Positions 1 to 7,504 of a DNA stretch of 64,000 nt are shown here, in pieces. Below the pieces are notes generated by a model that was not told where the DNA came from, did not search any database, and saw only the letters and a program-made list of their open reading frames with translations. The stretch comes from Streptomyces sp. CB02980 (GTDB taxonomy: Bacteria > Actinomycetota > Actinomycetes > Streptomycetales > Streptomycetaceae). The translations under genes were made by a program, and so were the position numbers. The stretch's first letter is position 1, and every line of letters begins with the position of its first letter. The stretch lies in the NCBI RefSeq assembly GCF_014451325.2, contig NZ_JACSCH020000009.1:1-64000 (forward strand), written 5' to 3'.

Positions 1-87
1 CGCCCGCCACCGCACCCTCTGCCGGGCTGCGCCCGCCACCGCACCCTCTGCCGGGCTGCGCCCGCCACCGCACCCTCACCCGGGCTG
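1..87. repeat. Tandem 29-bp minisatellite, about three copies
   Basis: Three head-to-tail copies of a 29-bp unit starting CGCCCGCCACCGCACCCTC lie at 1-29, 30-58 and 59-87. The first two are identical and the third differs near its 3' end. The array runs off the left edge, so the copy number is unknown. No coding frame with plausible protein content runs through it. It lies downstream of ileS in that gene's direction. Confidence 0.85.
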
Positions 88-136
88 CGCCCGCGCCCTC
101 GCCACCCGCCGTGCGGGCTGTGCCCGCCATCCCGCC

Positions 137-347
137 CACCTCCGTGTGGGCAATCGTCCCGCTGGGGCGGGACGGGTGGGCACACGGGACGGCGCCCTTT
201 GCGGGCGCCTCCGCCCCTTGTGCCTGGACCCGCGCCCAAGGTCGGTGCACTAGGGGTGCGGGTCAGGGCGCGGAAGCCTAGGCCCGGCACGGGGCGCCGT
301 TCCGTTGTGCCCACCCGTTCCGCCCCAGCGGAACAACTGCCCACAAC
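137..347. repeat. Dispersed palindromic element, copy A
   Basis: About 210 bp flanked by two different hairpins. The left one pairs GTGTGGGCAATCGTCCCG with CGGGACGGGTGGGCACAC. The right one pairs CCGTTGTGCCCACCCGTTCCG with its near-complement CGGAACAACTGCCCACAACG. A second copy lies at 43768-44035 with the same flanks and centre, so this is a repeated unit. There is no transposase; it resembles a non-autonomous or REP-like element. Short frames through it are not believable genes. Confidence 0.8.
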
Positions 348-356
348 GAGGTGGGC

Positions 357-580
357 GGCGGGCGGGGGTGGGTACTGCGCCGGTGGAAGGGATGGCCGCA
401 ACGTTGGGTGGCGGGTGCGGGGGTGGGCACCGCGCCGGCGGAAGGGATGGCCGCATCGAGGGCGGCGGCGGGGGCTGTGCCGGCGGAGCGGGTGGTTGCA
501 ACGGGGTGGCGGTGGGCGCCGCGCAGGGGAGTGGATGGCTGCAATCGGGTGGGCGGGTGGGCTTCGGCGCGGCGGGGCCG
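357..580. repeat. Degenerate GC-rich tandem repeats downstream of ileS
   Basis: Four imperfect units of roughly 45-65 bp carry the pattern CACCGCGCCGGCGGAAGG followed by GATGGCCGCAACG, near 365, 428, 476 and 515. The overlapping frames are low-complexity Gly/Ala/Arg and are judged non-coding. Apart from the repeats at 1-87 and 137-347, nothing else is seen between the window edge and the ileS terminator. Confidence 0.6.
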
Positions 581-590
581 GGGGTATGGC

Positions 591-626
591 GATGGGCCCG
601 GCGCCAGGGGTGGTGCCGGGCCCATC
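591..626 (-). terminator. Intrinsic terminator hairpin of ileS
   Basis: GATGGGCCCGGCGCC at 591-605 pairs with GGTGCCGGGCCCATC at 612-626, 15 bp with one G-U pair and a 6-nt loop. It begins 9 nt after the ileS stop codon on the minus strand. There is no U-tract, as is common in Streptomyces. Confidence 0.75.
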
Positions 627-635
627 GCGTACCGA

Positions 636-3600
636 TCAGGCCTTGCGGAGGCGGAACGTCAGGTTCAGGGACTCGTCCGTGAACGGGGCGCCGAACGTGG
701 CGTCCGCCTCGCCCTGGGCGTGGTCCGTGGCCAGGACCTCGTCAGCGATCAGGCCCGCGTGAGCCGTCAGCGCCTCCGCCGTCTCCGGGGAGTCCGTCAC
801 CCAGCGCAGGGCGATCCGGTCGGCCACGTCCAGGCCGCTGTTCTTGCGGGCCTCCTGGATCAGGCGGATCGCGTCACGCGCCAGGCCCGCCTTGCGGAGC
901 TCCGGGGTGATCTCCAGGTCCAGGGCGACCGTCGCGCCCGCGTCCGAGGCCACCGACCAGCCCTCGCGGGGGGTCTCCGTGATGATGACCTCCTCGGGGG
1001 TGACGGTGATGTCCTCGCCGTTCACCGACAGGGTCGCCTCGCCCGACCGGAGCGCCAGGGACAGCGCCGCCGCGTCCGCCGCCGCCACCGCCTTCGCCAC
1101 GTCCTGGACGCCCTTGCCGAAGCGCTTGCCCAGGGAGCGGAAGTTCGCCTTCGCGGTGGTGTCCACCAGCGAGCCGCCCACCTCGGAGAGGGAGGCCAGG
1201 GACGAGACGTTCAGCTCCTCCGTGATCTGGGCCTGGAGGTCCGCGGAGAGGGCCGCGAAGCCCGTCGCCGCCACCAGGGCCCGGGAGAGCGGCTGGCGGG
1301 TCTTCACGCCCGACTCCGCGCGCGTCGCCCGGCCCAGCTCCACCAGACGCCGGACGAGGAGCATCTGCTCCGAGAGCGTCTTGTCGATCGCCGTCGTGTC
1401 CGCCTCCGGCCACGTCGCCAGGTGGACCGACTCGGGGGCGTCCGGCGACACCGGCACCACCAGGTCCTGCCAGACCCGCTCGGTGATGAACGGGGTCAGC
1501 GGGGCCATCAGGCGCGTGACCGTCTCCACCACGTCGTGGAGGGTGCGGAGGGCCGCCTTGTCGCCCTGCCAGAAGCGGCGGCGCGAGCGGCGCACGTACC
1601 AGTTGGAGAGATCGTCGACGAAGGCCGAGATCAGCTTGCCGGTGCGCTGGGTGTCGTACGACTCCATCGCCTCGGTCGTCTCGGCGACCAGCGTGTTCAG
1701 CTCGGAGAGCAGCCACTTGTCGAGGACCGTGCGGTCGGCCGGGGCCGGGTCCGCGGCCGAGGGGGCCCAGCCGGACGTACGGGCGTACAGCGCCTGGAAG
1801 GCCACCGTGTTCCAGTACGTCAGGAGGGTCTTGCGGACGACCTCCTGGATCGTGCCGTGGCCCACCCGGCGCGCCGCCCACGGCGAGCCGCCGGCCGCCA
1901 TGAACCAGCGGACCGCGTCGGCGCCGTGCTGGTCCATCAGCGCGATCGGCTCCAGGGTGTTGCCCAGGTGCTTGGACATCTTGCGGCCGTCCTCGGCGAG
2001 GATGTGGCCCAGGCAGACCACGTTCTCGTAGGACGACTTGTCGAAGACCAGCGTGCCGACGGCCATCAGCGTGTAGAACCAGCCTCGCGTCTGGTCGATC
2101 GCCTCGCTGATGAACTGCGCCGGGTAGCGGGACTCGAAGAGTTCCTTGTTCTCGTGCGGGTAGCCGTACTGCGCGAACGGCATCGAGCCCGAGTCGTACC
2201 AGGCGTCGATGACCTCGGAGACGCGGGTGGACTCCAGCGCGCAGCCCTCCGTCGGGCAGCCGAACGTCACCGCGTCGATGTACGGGCGGTGCGGGTCGAG
2301 CTGCGACTGGTCCGTGCCGGTCAGCTCGGTCAGCTCGGCGCGCGAGCCCACACAGGTCAGGTGGCCGTCCTCGCAGCGCCAGATCGGCAGCGGGGTGCCC
2401 CAGTAGCGGTTCCGGGAGAGCGCCCAGTCGACGTTGTTGGTCAGCCAGTCGCCGAAGCGGCCGTGCTTGACCGAGTCCGGGAACCAGTTCGTCCGCTCGT
2501 TCTCCGCGAGCATGCGGTCCTTGACCGCGGTCGTGCGGATGTACCAGGACGGCTGCGCGTAGTACAGCAGCGCCGTGTGGCAGCGCCAGCAGTGCGGGTA
2601 GCTGTGCTCGTACGCGATGTGCCGGAAGAGCAGCCCGCGCGCGTCCAGGTCGGCGGTGAGCGCCTCGTCGGCCTTCTTGAAGAAGACGCCGCCGACCAGC
2701 GGCACGTCCTCCTCGAAGGTGCCGTCGGGGCGGACCGGGTTCACGACCGGCAGGCCGTACGCCTTGCAGACCTTGAGGTCGTCCTCACCGAAGGCGGGGG
2801 ACTGGTGGACCAGACCCGTACCGTCCTCGGTCGTCACGTACTCGGCGTTCACGACGTAGTGGGCCGGCTCGGGGAACTCGACCAGCTCGAAGGGGCGCTG
2901 GTAGGTCCAGCGCTCCATCTCGGCGCCGGTGAAGGACTCGCCCGTGGTGACCCAGCCCTCGCCGAGGGCCTTCTCGACCAGCGGCTGGGCGACGACGACC
3001 CGCTCGTCGCCGTCGGTGGCGACGACGTAGGTGACCTCGGGGTGGGCGGCGACCGCGGTGTTGGACACCAGGGTCCACGGGGTCGTCGTCCAGACCAGGA
3101 GCGCCGCCTTGCCGGCCAGCGGGCCGGAGGTCAGCGGGAAGCGGACGTAGACCGAGGGGTCGACGACCGTCTCGTAGCCCTGGGCCAGCTCGTGGTCGGA
3201 GAGGCCGGTGCCGCAGCGCGGGCACCAGGGGGCGACCCGGTGGTCCTGGACGAGCAGGTCCTTGTCGAAGATCTGCTTCAGCGACCACCAGACCGACTCG
3301 ATGTACGAGGGGTCCATCGTCCGGTACGCGTCGTCCAGGTCGACCCAGTAGCCCATGCGGGTCGTGAGCTCGGCGAACGCGTCGGTGTGCCGGGTCACGG
3401 ACTCGCGGCACTTGTCGTTGAACTCGGCGATGCCGTAGTCCTCGATGTCCTTCTTGCCGGCGAAGCCGAGCTCCTTCTCGACGGCGAGCTCGACCGGGAG
3501 GCCGTGGCAGTCCCAGCCGGCCTTGCGGGCGACGTGGTAGCCGCGCATGGTCCGGAAGCGGGGGAAGACGTCCTTGAAGACGCGGGCCTCGATGTGGTGC

Positions 3601-3779
3601 GCGCCCGGCATGCCGTTGGCGGTCGGCGGGCCCTCGTAGAACACCCACTCGGGGCGTCCCTCGGACTGTTCGAGGGTCTTGGCGAAGACCTTGTTCTCGT
3701 GCCAGAGATCGAGCACGGCGTGCTCCATCGCGGGCAGGTCTACCTGGGCGGGCACCTGGCGGTACTGCGGCGGTGTCAT
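636..3779 (-). CDS. ileS: Isoleucyl-tRNA synthetase, eukaryotic-like type
   Basis: Charges tRNA-Ile in the cytoplasm. The 1047-residue protein starts at the ATG at 3779, chosen because GGAGGA sits just upstream and the T-box leader ends there; a longer reading to 3845 would enter the leader. The N-terminal GPPTANGMPGAHH segment replaces the usual HIGH box in the form seen in the large, eukaryotic-like class of IleS. GRKMSKHLGN is the KMSKS loop, and WDCHGLPVE is another family block. Established knowledge: this class is usually naturally less sensitive to mupirocin. The gene is monocistronic, with a T-box upstream and a terminator at 591-626. It is complete and has no frameshift. Confidence 0.97.
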   Translation of the reverse strand: MTPPQYRQVPAQVDLPAMEHAVLDLWHENKVFAKTLEQSEGRPEWVFYEGPPTANGMPGAHHIEARVFKDVFPRFRTMRGYHVARKAGWDCHGLPVELAVEKELGFAGKKDIEDYGIAEFNDKCRESVTRHTDAFAELTTRMGYWVDLDDAYRTMDPSYIESVWWSLKQIFDKDLLVQDHRVAPWCPRCGTGLSDHELAQGYETVVDPSVYVRFPLTSGPLAGKAALLVWTTTPWTLVSNTAVAAHPEVTYVVATDGDERVVVAQPLVEKALGEGWVTTGESFTGAEMERWTYQRPFELVEFPEPAHYVVNAEYVTTEDGTGLVHQSPAFGEDDLKVCKAYGLPVVNPVRPDGTFEEDVPLVGGVFFKKADEALTADLDARGLLFRHIAYEHSYPHCWRCHTALLYYAQPSWYIRTTAVKDRMLAENERTNWFPDSVKHGRFGDWLTNNVDWALSRNRYWGTPLPIWRCEDGHLTCVGSRAELTELTGTDQSQLDPHRPYIDAVTFGCPTEGCALESTRVSEVIDAWYDSGSMPFAQYGYPHENKELFESRYPAQFISEAIDQTRGWFYTLMAVGTLVFDKSSYENVVCLGHILAEDGRKMSKHLGNTLEPIALMDQHGADAVRWFMAAGGSPWAARRVGHGTIQEVVRKTLLTYWNTVAFQALYARTSGWAPSAADPAPADRTVLDKWLLSELNTLVAETTEAMESYDTQRTGKLISAFVDDLSNWYVRRSRRRFWQGDKAALRTLHDVVETVTRLMAPLTPFITERVWQDLVVPVSPDAPESVHLATWPEADTTAIDKTLSEQMLLVRRLVELGRATRAESGVKTRQPLSRALVAATGFAALSADLQAQITEELNVSSLASLSEVGGSLVDTTAKANFRSLGKRFGKGVQDVAKAVAAADAAALSLALRSGEATLSVNGEDITVTPEEVIITETPREGWSVASDAGATVALDLEITPELRKAGLARDAIRLIQEARKNSGLDVADRIALRWVTDSPETAEALTAHAGLIADEVLATDHAQGEADATFGAPFTDESLNLTFRLRKA

Positions 3780-4034
3780 CGAGTTCCTCCGGCGGACTGT
3801 CGTCGTTCCGTCGGAGGGACGAGAGCGCTGCTCCCGCGGTACCACCCTCCTTGGCCCGGGGCACGCACGCCCTGAGCCCCCTCATTGGGGTCGCGACGCC
3901 GGGTCTAGTCACCGCAGTGCCCTGCGGCTTTCTTCCGACGGCTCCGGGGTGATGCTTCACATCGGGCTCGCCCCCGGGCTCTCACCGTCCCCGGGTCGCT
4001 CATGGCTGCGTACGACGCTACTCGTCCCCATCCA
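3780..4034 (-). promoter_or_regulatory. Translational T-box leader of ileS
   Basis: Read on the minus strand, the leader contains the exact T-box core AGGGTGGTACCGCG (3848 down to 3835), whose TGGT can pair with the NCCA end of uncharged tRNA. Farther 5' are T-box-like elements GACGAGTAG and GGTGAGAG. AAGCATCACC places an ATC (Ile) specifier triplet at 3953-3951. The Shine-Dalgarno CGGAGG (3791-3786) can pair with CCTCCG (3817-3812), and the stem extends by three more pairs after one mismatch. This supports control of translation rather than termination, as known for actinobacterial ileS T-boxes. A TACACT -10-like hexamer at 4057-4052 would start the transcript near 4045. Confidence 0.93.
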
Positions 4035-4320
4035 AGCCTTTCGCCAGGACCAGTGTACGGGCCCCGGGGCGGGGCGGCAGACCGGTTTTCCCGTGACCCG
4101 AATGGCCATACGGGGCGGTGCGGACTTGGGGTGCGGCCATGTGGGGGAGGGGCGGGACGGATTACCCGGCGGGGAGCTGGGCACAACGGAGGCAGGCCTG
4201 CCCCGAGGGGTGCGGGGGCGGGTGGGAACGGCGGCGTGCCCCGTTGCCGCGGGCCTTGGGCCGATTTATCGTCCCAGCACGATTCGCGAGCAAGATCACA
4301 AAATGTGAAGGGGCCGCGAC

Positions 4321-5112
4321 ATGGTGGCGAAGAAGACCGCCGCGAAGAAGCCCTCGGCCGCCGGTTCCACCGGTTCGGCGGAGGGCGCCAAGGACGTGGC
4401 CGGGAAGAAGACGACGGTCGCGGAGCCGCCGACGGTCGCGAAGAGGACCACCACGAAGAAGAACACCGCGAAGAAGGCCGCCGTGAAGAAGACCGCCGTG
4501 AAGAAGACCGCGGGGGAGGAGGCGGTCGCCGAGGAGACGGTTGCCCCGAAGGCCACCGCCAGGAAGACGCCCGCCAAGAAGGCCGCGGCGAAGAAGGCGG
4601 CTGCCACGGCGCCCGCCGCGAAGAAGCAGACAGGAGCCAGGACGGTGGCAGCGAAGAAGACCGCGGGTGGCGTCACGACCGCCGGGGACGAGGCCGCCGT
4701 GCCTCCCGCCCGGACCGGCGAGCTCGCCGTACGTCCCGGGGAGGATCCGTGGACCCCGGCCGAGGTCACCGAGGCCCGCAACGAGCTCCAGTCCGAGGTG
4801 CTGCGGCTCCGCAGCGAGCTCGCGCACTCCCAGGAGGAGCTCACCGGCCTCATGCGGGACTCGGGCGACGGCGCAGGCGACGACCAGGCCGACACCGGCA
4901 CCAAGAACATCACCCGCGAGCACGAGCTCGCCCTGGCCGCCAACGCCCGGGAGATGCTGGAACAGACCGAGCACGCCCTGGAACGGCTCGACGCGGGCAC
5001 GTACGGCCTCTGCGAGGTGTGCGGGAAGCCGATCGGCAAGGCGCGGATGCAGGCCTTCCCCCGGGCCACGCTCTGCGTCGAGGACAAGCAGCGGCAGGAG
5101 CGGCGCGGCTGA
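4321..5112 (+). CDS. DksA/TraR-like zinc-finger protein with Lys/Ala-rich N-terminus
   Basis: 263 residues. Residues 1-125 are a lysine-alanine-rich, histone H1-like tail (repeats such as AAKKA and VKKT) expected to bind nucleic acid. Then comes a predicted coiled coil (EARNELQSEVLRLRSELAH) and a C-terminal DksA/TraR finger, GLCEVCGKPIGKARM...LCVEDKQ. Canonical DksA fingers have CxxC-x17-CxxC; here the last pair reads CVED, so the fourth cysteine is absent and only three Cys are seen. Likely a nucleoid- or RNA-polymerase-associated protein, but the role is inferred. The ATG follows GAAGGGG. lspA lies 207 nt downstream with its own promoter-like TACCCT. Confidence 0.85.
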   Translation: MVAKKTAAKKPSAAGSTGSAEGAKDVAGKKTTVAEPPTVAKRTTTKKNTAKKAAVKKTAVKKTAGEEAVAEETVAPKATARKTPAKKAAAKKAAATAPAAKKQTGARTVAAKKTAGGVTTAGDEAAVPPARTGELAVRPGEDPWTPAEVTEARNELQSEVLRLRSELAHSQEELTGLMRDSGDGAGDDQADTGTKNITREHELALAANAREMLEQTEHALERLDAGTYGLCEVCGKPIGKARMQAFPRATLCVEDKQRQERRG

Positions 5113-5319
5113 CGGCGGAAGGCGGCGCGGCTGACGGTGGAGGGCGGCGCGGCCGACGGTGAAGGGCGGGCCGCGGCCGGGAGCGGAGCGGGTGACGAAC
5201 GGCGGCCGCGCGGCCGCCGGCCGGACGCCGCGCGGCCGGTGATCTCGGCTGCCGGTCTCGTACGCCTGTGCCGTACCCTCGGTGCACGGTCAGGCATCGA
5301 GGTCGAGGGACTCACTCAC

Positions 5320-5943
5320 GTGGCAGAGGCGGAGCGCATCATCGGTACGCCGGATTCAGCAGGGGCCGAGGAGCCGGCCGCCTCCGACGAGACGGTGGCC
5401 GCCGACGGCAGGGCCACGCCCGACGACGGTCCGGCCGCTCCCGAGGAGCGGCCGAAGGGCAGGCGCAGGATCCTCGCCCTGTTCGTCGTGGCCGTCCTCG
5501 CCTACCTGCTCGACCTGGGCAGCAAGATGCTCGTGGTCGCCAGGCTGGAGGGCCATGAGCCGATCCAGGTCGTCGGTGACCTGCTGCGCTTCGACGCCAT
5601 CCGGAACCCGGGTGCGGCGTTCGGCATGGGCGAGGCCTTCACGATCATCTTCACCTGCATCGCGGCCGCCGTGATCGTCGTGATCATCCGGCTGGCGCGG
5701 AAGCTCTACAGCCTGCCCTGGGCGATCGCGCTCGGTCTGCTGCTCGGCGGCGCGCTGGGCAACCTCACGGACCGGATCTTCCGCTCCCCGGGCGTCTTCG
5801 AGGGCGCGGTCGTCGACTTCATCGCCCCCGCGCACTTCGCCGTCTTCAACCTCGCCGACTCGGCGATCGTCTGCGGCGGCATCCTCATCGTGATCCTGTC
5901 GTTCCGGGGTCTGGACCCCGACGGCACCGTCCACAAGGACTGA
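5320..5943 (+). CDS. lspA: Lipoprotein signal peptidase II
   Basis: Integral membrane aspartic protease that cleaves signal peptides from diacylglyceryl-modified prolipoproteins. 207 residues from GTG 5320, chosen because GAGGGA lies 9 nt upstream; the frame stays open to 5137 but the added part is not lspA-like. A charged, Ala/Asp-rich cytoplasmic N-terminus of about 45 residues precedes the first membrane helix, followed by three more. Family motifs RNPGAAFG, GNLTDR and FNLADSAI are present, including both catalytic Asp. A TACCCT hexamer at 5274-5279 could be its -10 box. The partner enzyme lgt is also in this window at 47269. Confidence 0.95.
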   Translation: MAEAERIIGTPDSAGAEEPAASDETVAADGRATPDDGPAAPEERPKGRRRILALFVVAVLAYLLDLGSKMLVVARLEGHEPIQVVGDLLRFDAIRNPGAAFGMGEAFTIIFTCIAAAVIVVIIRLARKLYSLPWAIALGLLLGGALGNLTDRIFRSPGVFEGAVVDFIAPAHFAVFNLADSAIVCGGILIVILSFRGLDPDGTVHKD

Positions 5944-5994
5944 GCCGATCCGGCCGCGAGACCCGAGCACCTCGGGGCAAGGCATACTCGACGA

Positions 5995-6936
5995 GTGAGT
6001 ACGAGTCCCGAGATCCGCACGCTGCCCGTTCCCGATGGCCTGGAGGGCGAGCGCGTCGACGCCGCCATCGCCCGTATGTTCGGGTTCTCCCGTACGAAGG
6101 CGGCCGAGCTGGCCGCCGCAGGGAAGGTCCAGGTCGACGGCTCCGTCGTCGGCAAGTCCGAGCGGGTGAGCGGTGGCGCGTGGCTCGAGGTCGAGATGCC
6201 GGGCGCGGCCGCGCCCGTGCAGATCGTCGCCGAGCCCGTCGAGGGCATGGAGATCGTCCACGACGACGACGACATCGTCGTGATCATGAAGCCGATCGGT
6301 GTGGCCGCGCACCCCAGCCCCGGCTGGACCGGCACCACGGTCATCGGCGGCCTCGCCGCCGCCGGGTACCGCATCTCCACCTCCGGCGCCGCCGAGCGCC
6401 AGGGCATCGTGCACCGCCTCGACGTCGGCACCTCCGGTCTGATGGTGGTCGCCAAGTCGGAGTACGCGTACACCTCGCTCAAGCGCCAGTTCAAGGAGCG
6501 CACGGTCGACAAGCGCTACCACGCGCTGGTGCAGGGCCACCCCGACCCGATGAGCGGCACCATCGACGCCCCCATCGGCCGGCACCCGAACCACGACTAC
6601 AAGTGGGCGGTCACCGCCGACGGCAAGGCGTCCGTCACGCACTACGACCTCATCGAGGCGTACCGCTCGGCGTCGCTGCTCGACATCAAGCTGGAGACGG
6701 GCCGCACCCACCAGATCCGGGTGCACATGTCCGCCCACCGCCACCCCTGCGTCGGTGACCTCACGTACGGCGCCGACCCGACGATCGCCAAGCGCCTCGG
6801 TCTGACCCGGCAGTGGCTGCACGCCGTCCGGCTGGGCTTCGAGCACCCGGGCGACGGCTCGTGGGCCGAGTTCGCCAGCACGTACCCCGAGGACCTCCAG
6901 AAGGCCCTGGACCGGATCGCGTCGGAGAGCCAGTGA
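5995..6936 (+). CDS. rluD: RluA/RluD-family pseudouridine synthase
   Basis: Converts specific uridines in 23S rRNA to pseudouridine; the exact target is not deducible. 313 residues: an S4-like RNA-binding segment at about 15-70 (ERVDAAIARMFGFSRTKAAELA) and a catalytic domain with HRLDVGTSGLMVVAKS, where the Asp of HRLD is the nucleophile, plus GRTHQIRVH. The GTG start has no clear ribosome-binding site, but CATACT (5983-5988) ends 6 nt before it, which suggests a leaderless mRNA. The next gene overlaps by 4 nt, so the two are cotranscribed. Confidence 0.92.
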   Translation: MSTSPEIRTLPVPDGLEGERVDAAIARMFGFSRTKAAELAAAGKVQVDGSVVGKSERVSGGAWLEVEMPGAAAPVQIVAEPVEGMEIVHDDDDIVVIMKPIGVAAHPSPGWTGTTVIGGLAAAGYRISTSGAAERQGIVHRLDVGTSGLMVVAKSEYAYTSLKRQFKERTVDKRYHALVQGHPDPMSGTIDAPIGRHPNHDYKWAVTADGKASVTHYDLIEAYRSASLLDIKLETGRTHQIRVHMSAHRHPCVGDLTYGADPTIAKRLGLTRQWLHAVRLGFEHPGDGSWAEFASTYPEDLQKALDRIASESQ

Positions 6937-7400
6937 GCAGCGCGTACAGCGTCCGTGAGGCGCTCGGCGCCGAGGACCGGGAGGCCTGCTTCGCGGTCCG
7001 CCGCGAGGTCTTCGTGGTGGAGCAGGGCGTTCCGCAGGAGCTGGAGTACGACACGTACGACACCACCGCGGTGCACGTGCTCGCCGTGCGCGAGGACGGG
7101 CTGCCGCTGGGCACCGGCCGGCTGCTCCTCGGGGCGGACGCGGTCGGCAAGACCGGCGCCGGCGCCACGGTGGGCTCGCTCGGCCGGCTCGCGGTGTCCC
7201 AGGCCGCGCGCGGCCTCGGTGTCGGCGCGGCGCTCGTGCGGGGCATCGAGGACGTGGCGCGCGAGCGCGGTCTGACCGCCGTCGACCTGCATGCGCAGAC
7301 CCACGCGCTCGGTTTCTACGAGCGGCTCGGCTACGAGGCGTACGGCCCCGAGTTCCCGGACGCGGACATGCCGCACCGGGCCATGCGTAGGGCTCTGTAG
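6933..7400 (+). CDS. GNAT-family N-acetyltransferase
   Basis: 155 residues, with the GTG overlapping the rluD stop (GTGA) and GGAG upstream. The N-terminus (FAVRREVFVVEQGVP) is typical of ElaA-like GNAT proteins. The acetyl-CoA loop is seen as VSQAARGLGVGAALVRGIE, and FYERLGYEAYGPEF is the usual C-terminal strand. The substrate is unknown. Translational coupling to the pseudouridine synthase is conserved in layout but does not show a shared pathway. Confidence 0.88.
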   Translation: MSSAYSVREALGAEDREACFAVRREVFVVEQGVPQELEYDTYDTTAVHVLAVREDGLPLGTGRLLLGADAVGKTGAGATVGSLGRLAVSQAARGLGVGAALVRGIEDVARERGLTAVDLHAQTHALGFYERLGYEAYGPEFPDADMPHRAMRRAL

Positions 7401-7430
7401 GGCCCGCGCCGCACCAGGAGTGCTCGACCG

Positions 7431-7470
7431 CCCCCTGCCACACCCGCCGCGAGCGGGCGCACACAGGGGG
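7431..7470 (+). terminator. Possible terminator after the GNAT gene
   Basis: A nested hairpin: outer pair CCCCCTG (7431-7437) with CAGGGGG (7464-7470), inner pair CCCGC (7443-7447) with GCGGG (7453-7457). It lies between the acetyltransferase stop and the antiporter start. Confidence 0.5.
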
Positions 7471-7504
7471 CAGTCGCCGTTAAATCGGACATACGTGACA
7501 GGGT

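Noticed and set aside
1..87. Repeat array considered as a CRISPR
   Set aside because: Units are directly adjacent with no unique spacers and no cas genes are near.
351..3875. Very long open frame on the plus strand opposite ileS (over 1100 codons)
   Set aside because: Arg/Gly/Leu-rich product without motifs, an artefact of high third-position GC; ileS on the other strand is certain.
5137..5319. N-terminal extension of lspA from 5137
   Set aside because: No ribosome-binding site and a low-complexity sequence; GTG 5320 has GAGGGA at proper distance.
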